Source: Neorhizobium sp. UBA7851 (GTDB taxonomy: Bacteria; Pseudomonadota; Alphaproteobacteria; Rhizobiales; Rhizobiaceae). Taken from it: a DNA stretch of 64,000 nucleotides. Where the stretch lies: contig DLSX01000130.1 of the NCBI GenBank assembly GCA_002500765.1, positions 22,685 to 86,684 on the forward strand, in the 5' to 3' direction. Each line of letters begins with the position of its first letter. The first letter of the stretch is position 1. Below the pieces are notes generated by a model. It saw only the letters and a program-made list of their open reading frames with translations, ran no database searches and was not told where the DNA came from. A program made the position numbers and the translations under genes. This document shows positions 33,506-41,800 of the stretch, piece by piece.

Positions 33506-35806
33506 TCAGCGCTTTTTTAAAGCTTCCGCGAGCGCTGCGCCGAAAGCGCCTTGTGAAGAAGGTTTTTCAGTCTTCATGAATTTTTGATTGGAAGGGCGTT
33601 CATTTTTGCCCGGACCGCGCGGCGGAGGGGCTGTTTCGCCCCCATCCTTGCGCATCGTCAAGCCGATTCGCTTGCGCTTGACGTCGACTTCGACGACCCG
33701 GACCTTCACCACATCGCCAGCCTTGACCACTTCATGCGGGTCCTTGACGAACTTGTCGGCGAGTTGCGAGACGTGAACGAGACCATCCTGGTGCACACCG
33801 ATATCGACGAAAGCGCCGAAGGCCGCGACGTTGGTGACGGTACCTTCCAGCAGCATACCAGGCTTCAGGTCGGTGATCTCGTCGATGCCATCAGCGAAGG
33901 TCGCCGTCTTGAAGCTCGGGCGCGGGTCGCGGCCGGGCTTTTCCAGTTCGGCGATGATGTCCTTGACGGTCGGCAGACCGAACTGCGCGTCGATGAACTG
34001 GCGCGGATCGACGGATTTAAGGGCCGCGCTGTCGCCCATCAATGTGCGCAGGTCACGACCGCAGGCAGCAACGATCTTCTTCGCCACGTCATAGGCTTCC
34101 GGGTGAACGGAAGAGGCGTCGAGCGGCTCCTTGCCGTTCGGAATACGCAGGAAGCCTGCCGCCTGTTCGAAGGTGCGGTTGCCGAGGCGGGCGACCTTCA
34201 GCAGATCCTTGCGGCTGGCAAAAGCACCGTTGGCGTCGCGATGGGCGACAATGGCTTCAGCGATCGAGCGCGAGAGACCGGAAACACGGGCAAGAAGCGG
34301 CGCGGACGCCATGTTGAGGTCGACGCCGACGGCGTTCACCGCGTCTTCGACGACGGCATCGAGCGACCGGGCGAGCTTGCCCTGATCGACATCGTGCTGG
34401 TACTGGCCGACGCCGATCGCCTTGGGTTCGATCTTGACGAGTTCGGCCAGCGGATCCTGCAGGCGGCGGGCGATAGAGACGGCGCCGCGCAACGACACGT
34501 CGAGCTGCGGGAATTCGGCAGCGGCCGTTTCCGACGCGGAGTAAACCGAAGCGCCGGCTTCCGACACGATGACCTTTGTCGGCTTGGTGCCGGGCAAGGA
34601 CGACAGCATGTCGGCCACCAGCTTTTCCGTCTCGCGGCTGCCGGTGCCGTTACCGATGGCGATCAGTTCGACATTGTGCTTGCGGATCAACGAGGCGAGT
34701 TCACCTTGAGTGCCGCGCAGGTCGTTCTTCGGCGGGAAAGGATAGACGGTCGAGGTATCGATGAGCTTGCCGGTGGCATCGACGATCGCAACCTTGACGC
34801 CGGTGCGAATGCCCGGATCGAGCCCCATCGTCGCGCGCGAACCGGCCGGGGCAGCCAGCAGCAGATCCTTCAGATTGCGGGCGAAGACGTGGATGGCATC
34901 TTCTTCCGAGCGCTCACGCATTTCCCGCATCAGGTCAAGCGACAGCGATACGGAGAGTTTCACGCGCCAGGTCCAGCCGGCGGCTTCCATCAGCCACAGG
35001 TCTCCTTTGCCGATGCCACGGATTTCGAAAGCGGCGGCGATGATGCGCTGTGCCGGCTTGACCGGGGACGTATCGTCGGCATCCACATCGATTGTCAGCG
35101 TCAGCATCTCCTCGTTCCAGCCGCGCAGCATGGCGAGCGCGCGGTGGCCGGGAACGGTTGCCCAGCGCTCGGAATGGTCGAAATAGTCGGCGAACTTGGC
35201 GCCTGCTTCCTGCTTACCATCGACCACCTTTGCACGGAGTACCGCGCCATCGCGCATGTGCTGGCGCAGGCGGCCGAGGAGATCGGCATTTTCAGAGATG
35301 GCTTCGGCAACGATATCGCGCGCGCCATCGAGCGCGGTTTTAATATCGGCCACCTCGCCCTGTATATAGGCCTCGGCCAGCTTTGCCGGATCAGCAGTCC
35401 GGTCCGCCCAGATCGCTTCGGCCAGCGGTCCGAGGCCACGCTCGCGCGCGATCTCTGCACGGGTGCGGCGCTTCGGCTTGTAGGGAAGATAAAGGTCTTC
35501 CAGTTCAGCCTTGGTGACGGCACCGGCAAGTTTTGCCGCCAGTTCGTCAGTCATCTTGCCCTGTGTATTGATGCTGTCGACGATCGAGGTGCGGCGAGCT
35601 TCCAACTCACGCAGGTAAACGAGACGTTCGGCAAGATTGCGCAATTGTGTGTCGTCCAGGCCTCCGGTCACTTCCTTACGATAGCGCGCGATAAAAGGAA
35701 CGGTGGCGCCCTCATCCAGCAGGCCGATGGCAGCCTTGGCCTGATCCGGGCGTGCGTTGATCTCGGCAGCAATCGCAAGGCTGAGTTTCTGGATGTCGGC
35801 GGCCAT
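33506..35806 (-). CDS. tex: Tex family RNA-binding transcription accessory protein
   Basis: A 766-residue Tex protein. The N-terminal helical region (GATVPFIARYRKEVTGGLDD) leads to a YqgF-like RNase H-fold domain (ATMGLDPGIRTGVKVAIVD), helix-hairpin-helix repeats (GVDLNMASAPLLARVSGLS) and a C-terminal S1 RNA-binding domain (LLEGTVTNVAAFGAFVDIG, ending KRIGLTMRK). Tex binds nucleic acid and affects transcription and stress tolerance in several bacteria. I chose the ATG at 35806 with AGGAT about six bases upstream over the TTG at 35821. The basic tail after S1 is short and variable. A 752-codon antisense frame here is a coding shadow. Confidence 0.95.
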   Translation of the reverse strand: MAADIQKLSLAIAAEINARPDQAKAAIGLLDEGATVPFIARYRKEVTGGLDDTQLRNLAERLVYLRELEARRTSIVDSINTQGKMTDELAAKLAGAVTKAELEDLYLPYKPKRRTRAEIARERGLGPLAEAIWADRTADPAKLAEAYIQGEVADIKTALDGARDIVAEAISENADLLGRLRQHMRDGAVLRAKVVDGKQEAGAKFADYFDHSERWATVPGHRALAMLRGWNEEMLTLTIDVDADDTSPVKPAQRIIAAAFEIRGIGKGDLWLMEAAGWTWRVKLSVSLSLDLMREMRERSEEDAIHVFARNLKDLLLAAPAGSRATMGLDPGIRTGVKVAIVDATGKLIDTSTVYPFPPKNDLRGTQGELASLIRKHNVELIAIGNGTGSRETEKLVADMLSSLPGTKPTKVIVSEAGASVYSASETAAAEFPQLDVSLRGAVSIARRLQDPLAELVKIEPKAIGVGQYQHDVDQGKLARSLDAVVEDAVNAVGVDLNMASAPLLARVSGLSRSIAEAIVAHRDANGAFASRKDLLKVARLGNRTFEQAAGFLRIPNGKEPLDASSVHPEAYDVAKKIVAACGRDLRTLMGDSAALKSVDPRQFIDAQFGLPTVKDIIAELEKPGRDPRPSFKTATFADGIDEITDLKPGMLLEGTVTNVAAFGAFVDIGVHQDGLVHVSQLADKFVKDPHEVVKAGDVVKVRVVEVDVKRKRIGLTMRKDGGETAPPPRGPGKNERPSNQKFMKTEKPSSQGAFGAALAEALKKR

Positions 35807-36032
35807 GGAAATCCTCGTCAAAATCGGGAGGCGCGACCATAATCAAACTTTGCGGCAAGACAACACCGCCTGCTCTTATGCTCACAGGATGATGAAAGGC
35901 ATGTGCCAAAACGTGCCAGCGTTCAGCAAGTGATAACCGTCACTCGGTGGATAAGGACATGATATCTTCTCGCATTTGCAGCCCTACCTATAGTTAGCCG
36001 AGCCGCATGATGCGGCACGCATGGAGGTATGA

Positions 36033-36233
36033 ATGCCCAGAAGAATCGCCACCCAACTTGCCTGTGATGAGGCGGTGGGCTCCGAGGAGCTTGAGGCCGC
36101 CATCATTTATCTGAGCAAAAAGATCAAAGATGCAGAACGCAGCAACGAACCAATTCCTTTTCTTGCCTATCGAAACCGCTTGATTTTCAAAACGACGCTG
36201 GCATTGCGTCGGTACGAGCATTTCTCGCTCTAG
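36033..36233 (+). CDS. Small conserved hypothetical protein
   Basis: A 66-residue protein rich in helix formers (SEELEAAIIYLSKKIKDAERS), ending in a basic RLIFKTTLALRRYEHFSL. It has a strong ribosome-binding GGAGGT four bases before the ATG, which supports translation. A small hairpin, GCCGCA-TGA-TGCGGC, lies at 36002-36016 just upstream. I do not recognise a family. It sits between tex (divergent) and purD. The size and good ribosome-binding site suggest a genuine small gene, but this is moderately sure only. Confidence 0.6.
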   Translation: MPRRIATQLACDEAVGSEELEAAIIYLSKKIKDAERSNEPIPFLAYRNRLIFKTTLALRRYEHFSL

Positions 36234-36346
36234 ACATTTTGTAACCATGGCCGTGCCGACCCTGTTGCCCCTTCGGGGCCGGCCGCCAATCGGGCACATC
36301 AACCGCTTATTGCCCGAAACCCTTGACCTTTGCCGCTACGGGCCTT

Positions 36347-36379
36347 AACCGCCCCTTTGAAACAACCATGAGGGCGGTT
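36347..36379 (+). promoter_or_regulatory. Inverted repeat abutting the purD start
   Basis: AACCGCCC (36347-36354) and GGGCGGTT (36372-36379) form a perfect 8 bp stem with a 17-base loop ending one base before the purD ATG. The right arm contains the only plausible ribosome-binding sequence (AGGG), so the structure could hide it. A TTGACC at 36323-36328 could be a -35 box. Confidence 0.45.
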
Positions 36380-36380
36380 T

Positions 36381-37652
36381 ATGAAGGTTCTGCTGATTGG
36401 CTCCGGTGGCCGCGAACATGCATTGGCGTGGAAGCTTGCGCAGTCTCCCAAACTGACTACCCTTTATGCCGCTCCAGGTAATCCCGGCATCGCCGAGAAT
36501 GCCGAGATCGTCTCTCTCAATGTCGACGATCACAATGCAGTTGTCGAATTCTGCCTGACCAGGGGCATCGATTTCGTCGTGGTCGGCCCTGAAGGCCCGC
36601 TCGTCGCCGGCATTGCCGACGTATTGCGCGCCAAAAATATCGTCGTCTTCGGACCATCGGCGGCAGCGGCCCAGCTTGAAGGCTCCAAGGGTTTTACCAA
36701 GGATATCTGTGCCCGCTACAATATCCCGACAGGCGCTTATCGCCGTTTCACCAATGGTGAGGAAGCAAAGGCCTATGTGACCGAGCAGGGCGCGCCGATC
36801 GTCGTCAAGGCGGACGGGCTTGCAGCCGGCAAGGGCGTTACCGTGGCGATGACCGTCGAGGAAGCGCTTTCCGCCATCGACGACTGCTTCGACGGCGCAT
36901 TCGGGGCTGCCGGTGCAGAAGTTGTTGTCGAAGCTTATCTCGACGGCGAGGAAGCCAGCTTCTTCTGCTTGTCCGACGGCAAGACGGCGCTGGCGCTCGC
37001 CACCGCGCAGGACCACAAGCGTGTCGATGACGGCGATATCGGACCGAATACCGGCGGCATGGGCGCCTATTCCCCTGCCCCCGTCATGACGCCCGAAATG
37101 GTCGAGCGGACGATGAAGGAAATCATCGAACCGACGATCCGCGGCATGGCGGAAAGCGGCCATCCTTTCACCGGCGTTTTCTTTGCCGGTTTGATGATCA
37201 CCCAGAAGGGGCCGGAACTGATCGAATACAATGTCCGCTTCGGCGACCCGGAATGCCAGGTACTGATGATGCGGCTGAAGAGTGATCTTCTGGAACTGCT
37301 CTATGCTGCCGCAACCGGCACTCTGGACCAGGTGGAGGCGCTGTGGAGCGACGACATCGCGCTGACAGTAGTCATGGCATCCAAGGGGTACCCAGCCGGC
37401 TACGAAAAGAACACGCCGATCGCGAAATTGCCGTCAGCCGGCAGGGGAGAAAAAATCTTCCACGCCGGCACGGCGATGAAGGATGGACAACTGGTGGCGA
37501 CTGGCGGGCGTGTGCTGAATGTTACTGCCACGGGCCATAATGTACGCGAGGCGCAGGCTGGAGCCTATTCGCTCGTGGAAGGCATCACCTGGGAGAACGG
37601 ATTCTGCCGCCGTGACATCGGCTGGCGGGCTGCGGCTCGGGAGAATTCCTGA
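36381..37652 (+). CDS. purD: Phosphoribosylamine-glycine ligase
   Basis: A 423-residue ATP-grasp enzyme for the second step of purine synthesis, joining glycine to phosphoribosylamine. It begins with the PurD N-terminal motif LLIGSGGREHALAWKLAQSP, continues with the ATP-grasp segment IVVKADGLAAGKGVTVAMT, the signature HKRVDDGDIGPNTGGMGAYSP and the RFGDPECQVLMMRL metal-binding region. Length is standard. The start ATG follows a potential structure that includes its ribosome-binding site. Confidence 0.97.
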   Translation: MKVLLIGSGGREHALAWKLAQSPKLTTLYAAPGNPGIAENAEIVSLNVDDHNAVVEFCLTRGIDFVVVGPEGPLVAGIADVLRAKNIVVFGPSAAAAQLEGSKGFTKDICARYNIPTGAYRRFTNGEEAKAYVTEQGAPIVVKADGLAAGKGVTVAMTVEEALSAIDDCFDGAFGAAGAEVVVEAYLDGEEASFFCLSDGKTALALATAQDHKRVDDGDIGPNTGGMGAYSPAPVMTPEMVERTMKEIIEPTIRGMAESGHPFTGVFFAGLMITQKGPELIEYNVRFGDPECQVLMMRLKSDLLELLYAAATGTLDQVEALWSDDIALTVVMASKGYPAGYEKNTPIAKLPSAGRGEKIFHAGTAMKDGQLVATGGRVLNVTATGHNVREAQAGAYSLVEGITWENGFCRRDIGWRAAARENS

Positions 37653-37770
37653 CAGGCGGCCCAATAGTGAGGCGGCCAATCATTTCAGTTTAAGCCGCTA
37701 TTTACCGATTCTCCTGACGGGATCGAAACCACTTATGGCTTACGCATGATGCAAAGAGAGGATTTGCATC

Positions 37771-38247
37771 ATGCGTCATCTGGCCCTCACAGCCTTCGTG
37801 CTTTTCGCCGGCTCCGCTCAGGCGCAGTCTATCCTGCCGCTTTCGAGCGATACGCAAGGCACGACCACGAGCATGCTCAGCATCAGATGCCAAACCTGCC
37901 CGCCTCTCAAGACAGCCGATGACGGCAATTACAAGGTCCCCGTGCTGAAGGGCGCCATCCAATCGGTTTCGATGATGGAGATCGACGGTGAGAAGAAGAT
38001 AGTGCGGACAGACGCATGGATGGGCGGCTCTCCGGTCGTCCATATCAGCAAGCTTCCAGACTGGATGACCGTCGATCAGCTACAGGCCGTGATCAATACC
38101 GGCAACGGAAAGCATGTCCAGACCGAGGTCCAGCTTGCCAGCCAGCAGCAAGATCCGATTGATCTTGAATCCAAGACGGGCGCGGTGGAGAGAAACACTC
38201 CTGGCGAGAAAGAGTTCGAAATACCCTCTCTCAGGTTGAACAAGTAA
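37771..38247 (+). CDS. Secreted hypothetical protein (HPE1-like)
   Basis: A 158-residue protein with a clear Sec signal peptide (MRHLALTAFVLFAGSAQAQ, cleavage after the Ala-Gln-Ala). The mature part starts with a Cys-x-x-Cys (RCQTCPPLK), then a positively conserved VPVLKGAIQSVSMMEIDGEKK and a Trp-containing segment (DAWMGGSPVVHISKLPDWM). From memory it resembles rhizobial proteins named plant virulence effector HPE1-like, but I hold this loosely. Periplasmic location is likely; function is unknown. It is monocistronic. Confidence 0.65.
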   Translation: MRHLALTAFVLFAGSAQAQSILPLSSDTQGTTTSMLSIRCQTCPPLKTADDGNYKVPVLKGAIQSVSMMEIDGEKKIVRTDAWMGGSPVVHISKLPDWMTVDQLQAVINTGNGKHVQTEVQLASQQQDPIDLESKTGAVERNTPGEKEFEIPSLRLNK

Positions 38248-38383
38248 TTCCAGTCTTCCCTCCGAATCTCTCAAGATACGAAATTACTAATACTTTCATG
38301 AAGACTTGCCGATCCCGCTCGGAGAACAGAAACACACGGTAACAGCAGATGATATATGCGTTATCGGACCTCTGTCGGCGAAA

Positions 38384-38403
38384 ATTTAAATTTTTATTTA
38401 AAT
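38384..38403. repeat. AT-rich tandem ATTTAAAT element upstream of the chemoreceptor gene
   Basis: Two copies of the palindrome ATTTAAAT (38384-38391 and 38396-38403) are separated by TTTT, in a genome where such AT runs are rare. It lies about 120 bases upstream of the chemoreceptor start and could be an UP element or protein-binding site. No other gene is visible between 38248 and 38525. Confidence 0.4.
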
Positions 38404-38525
38404 ATACAGGGCATTTCTAGCGCTGTGCGATGCAGCACGAAATCTGCGCAGGATGCGCTCCTTCCCAAATTTGAGTTTTAGTCAGCTGCCGAAATAACGG
38501 CCGCTTGTACGGTCGCGAGGATTCC

Positions 38526-40358
38526 ATGAAGAACCTGAAGATCTCCCATCAGCTCGTGCTGCTTGTGCTGACCTTAATGGTCGCCTTCGCGGTCGGCACC
38601 TATTTCGAACTGCGAGCCTCCACCAACGCGATTTACGCCGAGCGCTATGGAATGCTGCGAAGCCAGGTGGAATCGGGCATCGGCATCCTGAAAAAGTTCC
38701 AAGAGCGTGAGGCAACCGGTGAACTGACGCACGAAGACGCGCAGACACAAGCCTTCGCAGCCGTCGCCGCCATGACCTTCAAGCCGGATGGCTATCTTTA
38801 TGCCTACGACTACGACGTGACGATGCGCCTGCATCCAGACCCCAAGCGTCTCGGTCAGAATTTCAAGGGCAAGCCCGACAGCCAGGGCTTCATGTATCGC
38901 GATGAACTGGTGAAGATCGGCCGGGCGGGCGGTGGAACCGCCGACTTCCTCGGCCCCAAGCCGGGCGAAGAGGGTGACGGTTTCCGCAAGAGCTCCTATG
39001 CGCTTGCCTTCGAACCCTGGCAGCTTGTTCTTGTGACCGGTGTTTATGTCGACGATCTGGAGGCTCAGATCCGCGGTGACATCATAAAGGCCGTCGGAAT
39101 TGGCGCGGCTATTCTCATCGTCGCGGCCATGCTTGCTCTGGTCGTCATCCGCAACATTTCGGGGCCGCTTGGCGATATCCGGAATGCCCTCAATGCCGTG
39201 GCCGACGAGAATGTCGATCTCAAGATCCCACATACCGGTATGACGAACGAAGTGGGCCTGATGGCCCGCGCAACCGAAGCCCTGCAGCAAAAGGTGCGCG
39301 AGCGCCATGCGATGGAAGAACGCCAGCACCGCCAGCAGGAGGAACTCGATGGCGAACGTCAGCAGAACCTCGACATGCAGCGCAGCGAGGCCGAACTTCA
39401 GGCTCGTGTCGTTACGACGATCGGCTCCGCTCTGGAGGACCTTGCCAAGGGAGACCTGACGGTGCGCTGTCGCGATCTGGGCAGCCGTTACGCCGGCCTG
39501 CGCGACAACTTCAACGAGGCTCTCGGACATCTCGAGGCTGCAATGTCCAAGGTCAATGCCAAGGGCATCGACATCGGCGGTTCGAAGGAAGAAATCCGTC
39601 GTGCCTCAAACGAATTGTCGCAACGTACGGAACGCCAGGCGGCCAATCTCGAAGAAACTTCGGCAGCTCTTGATGAACTCACTGTCGCCGTCAAGCAGAC
39701 AGCCGACGGCGCCCGCGAGGCAGCACAGCGTGTCGTTGCTGTCAGCGGCGAAGCCAACCGCAGCGATGCCGTCGTTGCTGAAGCCATCGAAGCCATGAGC
39801 GGTATCGAACAGTCTTCCGGTGAGATCTCCAAGATCATCGGTGTGATCGACGAGATTGCCTTTCAGACCAACCTTCTGGCACTCAATGCCGGCGTCGAGG
39901 CCGCGCGTGCCGGCGAAAGCGGCAAAGGTTTTGCCGTCGTTGCCCAGGAAGTGCGCGAACTCGCCCAACGCTCGGCAGCGGCCGCCAAGGAGATCAAGGA
40001 CCAGATCTCCCATTCCTCCCATCAGGTGGAAAACGGCGTACGCCTCGTCGGCGAAGCTGGAGAAGCCCTGAAGCGCATTTCCGGCCAGGTGAAGGCCGCA
40101 AGCGATATCGTCAGCAAGATCGCCGATTCCGCTGCCGAGCAGGACTCGACGCTGCGTTCGATCTCGTCATCGCTCAACCATCTCGACCAGGCAACCCAAC
40201 AGAATGCCGCCATGGCGGAAGAGACCACAGCATCCGCCGAGGCACTCGCGGTAGATACCGAGGACTTGTTGAACCTTATCCGCGGGTTCCGTGTCAGCAG
40301 CTCAAGAAATGGCGATACGCTACGTGATATGGCCGGCCAGATGCGCATGGCAAGCTGA
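38526..40358 (+). CDS. Methyl-accepting chemotaxis protein with Cache sensor
   Basis: A 610-residue membrane chemoreceptor. A transmembrane helix (HQLVLLVLTLMVAFAVG) is followed by a periplasmic single Cache domain with KPDGYLYAYDYDVTMRLHP and a second helix (AVGIGAAILIVAAMLALVV). A HAMP domain, a coiled linker and the MCP signalling hairpin follow, with its tip IDEIAFQTNLLALNAGVEAARAGE. It passes ligand signals to CheA/CheW. No C-terminal CheR-binding pentapeptide is present. The ATG has GAGGA upstream. The Cache type often binds small carboxylates, which is suggestion only. Confidence 0.95.
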   Translation: MKNLKISHQLVLLVLTLMVAFAVGTYFELRASTNAIYAERYGMLRSQVESGIGILKKFQEREATGELTHEDAQTQAFAAVAAMTFKPDGYLYAYDYDVTMRLHPDPKRLGQNFKGKPDSQGFMYRDELVKIGRAGGGTADFLGPKPGEEGDGFRKSSYALAFEPWQLVLVTGVYVDDLEAQIRGDIIKAVGIGAAILIVAAMLALVVIRNISGPLGDIRNALNAVADENVDLKIPHTGMTNEVGLMARATEALQQKVRERHAMEERQHRQQEELDGERQQNLDMQRSEAELQARVVTTIGSALEDLAKGDLTVRCRDLGSRYAGLRDNFNEALGHLEAAMSKVNAKGIDIGGSKEEIRRASNELSQRTERQAANLEETSAALDELTVAVKQTADGAREAAQRVVAVSGEANRSDAVVAEAIEAMSGIEQSSGEISKIIGVIDEIAFQTNLLALNAGVEAARAGESGKGFAVVAQEVRELAQRSAAAAKEIKDQISHSSHQVENGVRLVGEAGEALKRISGQVKAASDIVSKIADSAAEQDSTLRSISSSLNHLDQATQQNAAMAEETTASAEALAVDTEDLLNLIRGFRVSSSRNGDTLRDMAGQMRMAS

Positions 40359-40427
40359 ATATCCACGAACGAAGCTTCGCTCAACGAGAGCCGAGCTTCC
40401 AGAAAATTACGCGGGGGACGCGGGGAA

Positions 40428-40469
40428 GAAAGCCGTCAGGACGATATGGTCCGACGGCTTTCTCTTTTT
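40428..40469 (+). terminator. Strong rho-independent terminator of the chemoreceptor gene
   Basis: GAAAGCCGTC (40428-40437) pairs perfectly with GACGGCTTTC (40453-40462), with an inner GGAC/GTCC helix, followed by TCTTTTT to 40469. It lies 70 bases after the chemoreceptor stop and before the convergent DUF523 gene. Confidence 0.92.
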
Positions 40470-40510
40470 CAACGCCACTTCGTCCGCCAATTCGGCTGGG
40501 GATGATGACG

Positions 40511-41005
40511 TTAGGTTCTGCTGATCAAAGCGTCGAGGTCGTCCACCTGTCTGTCCGAGCAGACGACGATGCCTGCCCGGATCAGCAATGCTGCCGTCAC
40601 GCCGTTGCCGGCATGTCTTTTGCCTGAAAACGCGCCATCGTAGATAAAGCCGGAACCGCAGGACGGACTGCCGTCAATCAGCAGCGCATGGGTGCAGGTA
40701 TTCGCCTGCGCGAACTCCAATGCGCGATGAGCGCCTGCGACGAACTCTTCGGTCACATCACAGCCGGTAATTTCCAAGACCCGCGCCCGGCCCGCAAGAA
40801 CATCCGTCCCCGTCATGCCGTTCTCGATTTCCGCGGGCGGCCGAGGCACACTCATGCCGCCGGCAAGTTCCGGGCAGATCGTCACCAACCTGCCCTCCTC
40901 CCGCCAGCGGTCAATTGCCGGATGGATAAGAGGCTTTCCCTTGCCGTCATAGCGAACGGCGTGACCAAGAAGGCAGGCACTGATGAGGATTTTGCAGAGT
41001 GTCAT
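40511..41005 (-). CDS. DUF523 family protein
   Basis: A 164-residue cytosolic protein of the DUF523 family. Conserved cysteines appear in ISACLLGHAVRYDGKG, ICPELAGGMSVPRPPAEI and LLIDGSPSCGSGFIYDG, a pattern that suggests thiol chemistry or metal binding. Related sequences link to 2-thiouracil desulfidase activity, but that is not established here. I chose the ATG at 41005, giving MTLCKILISACLLG. This ATG overlaps the stop codon of a truncated ParE frame, so the gene is now placed as if third in a parDE-type operon. Confidence 0.87.
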   Translation of the reverse strand: MTLCKILISACLLGHAVRYDGKGKPLIHPAIDRWREEGRLVTICPELAGGMSVPRPPAEIENGMTGTDVLAGRARVLEITGCDVTEEFVAGAHRALEFAQANTCTHALLIDGSPSCGSGFIYDGAFSGKRHAGNGVTAALLIRAGIVVCSDRQVDDLDALISRT

Positions 41006-41109
41006 GACTGTTCGTCGAGATTGCGGTGGATATCGACCTTTTCGTAGAGGATGCGGGCGATGTCTCGCAGATCGCACTTGGCTGTTTGACGTAGCTTGAC
41101 GTCAAACAC
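41002..41109 (-). pseudogene. Truncated ParE toxin remnant
   Basis: Directly after the ParD gene, and overlapping its stop, a GTG-initiated frame encodes 35 residues beginning VFDVKLRQTAKCDLRDIARI. This looks like the N-terminal strand and helix of a ParE/RelE toxin (about 95-100 residues when complete). It then ends NLDEQS with a TGA that overlaps the DUF523 start. The rest of the toxin, with its catalytic-site strands, is absent. The frame is too short for most gene callers. A deletion joining the toxin start to the DUF523 gene is the simplest explanation. Confidence 0.6.
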
Positions 41110-41353
41110 GTTCAGCCCATGACGCACGATCCGATGTCATCAATGCCTCATGATCATATGGCTCAGCGGGTCCATCGTTTTCGCTTTCGATCAGCAATTC
41201 GCGCAGCCTCTCCATCTTCATCTGCTCTTCCTCCAGCAGATGAACGCTGGCTTCGACGAATTTCTCAGCCGAGCTGAAACGGCCGCTCTCCACTTCGTTG
41301 TCAACGAAGGTTCCGAACGGTTCGCCAAGGGTGACCTGTACGGGCTTGTTCAT
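41102..41353 (-). CDS. parD: ParD-type antitoxin
   Basis: An 83-residue ribbon-helix-helix antitoxin of the ParD/CopG type. The N-terminal MNKPVQVTLGEPFGTFVDN and the RHH helix SGRFSSAEKFVEASVHLLEE match the family; the acidic C-terminal tail (ENDGPAEPYDHEAL) would normally bind the toxin. I chose the ATG at 41353 with GGAG seven bases upstream; the longer frame is not supported. Its partner is reduced to a 35-codon stump. It may now act only as a DNA-binding protein or as an antidote to other ParE toxins. Confidence 0.85.
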   Translation of the reverse strand: MNKPVQVTLGEPFGTFVDNEVESGRFSSAEKFVEASVHLLEEEQMKMERLRELLIESENDGPAEPYDHEALMTSDRASWAERV

Positions 41354-41424
41354 AACGGCTCCATCTTCCGCAGAAATTGACGTTAGCACGCATCGGAAAG
41401 GCAGACAAAAGTCGCGATGGGCAA

Positions 41425-41796
41425 TCATCTCGCCTCAAACTGACTCACCGGCAAAGGGCGGCACGGTTGCCAGCGGATTTCGTAGACCGTCACGGCGACG
41501 ATCATCGTCACGGCAAAGATGATCAAGCATGCGAGCATGACCAGTCCATGCGCCAGACCACGCCCGCGGGAAAAATAGGTCTTCAGGAACCTGCGCTGAT
41601 AGGCGTCGAAGACAAGCCCATTGAAACGCCCGGCCTCATCCCGCTCACGGTGGTCAAGCCACAGGATCAGGAACAAGAGCAGCAGACCGAGCCATACAAT
41701 CAGGAAGGACGAGCTGAGCAGGAGATTGATCGAACCACCAGCCCTGAAGCAGAAACCGCTGGCGCCGAGCGAAAGAGGTTCAGCGCCAGCCTCCAT
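41425..41796 (-). CDS. Small membrane protein of unknown function
   Basis: A 123-residue protein with two strong membrane helices (SSSFLIVWLGLLLLFLILWL and GLVMLACLIIFAVTMIVAVTVY) separated by a charged, probably cytoplasmic loop containing DHRERDEAGRF and AYQRRFLKTYFSRG. It begins four bases after the glyS stop on the same strand, so it is probably co-transcribed with glyS. I do not recognise a family. The start at 41796 is chosen because the longer frame overlaps glyS. Confidence 0.7.
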   Translation of the reverse strand: MEAGAEPLSLGASGFCFRAGGSINLLLSSSFLIVWLGLLLLFLILWLDHRERDEAGRFNGLVFDAYQRRFLKTYFSRGRGLAHGLVMLACLIIFAVTMIVAVTVYEIRWQPCRPLPVSQFEAR

Positions 41797-41800
41797 GAGT

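Noticed and set aside
33584..35842. 752-codon plus-strand frame opposite tex
   Set aside because: It mirrors the codon periodicity of tex on the other strand, lacks family motifs and has no ribosome-binding site. The same applies to long antisense frames at 24729-26306, 28163-29452 and 42995-44161.
36243..36290. GCCCC-TTC-GGGGC hairpin after the small gene at 36033
   Set aside because: No T-run follows, so it was not called a terminator.
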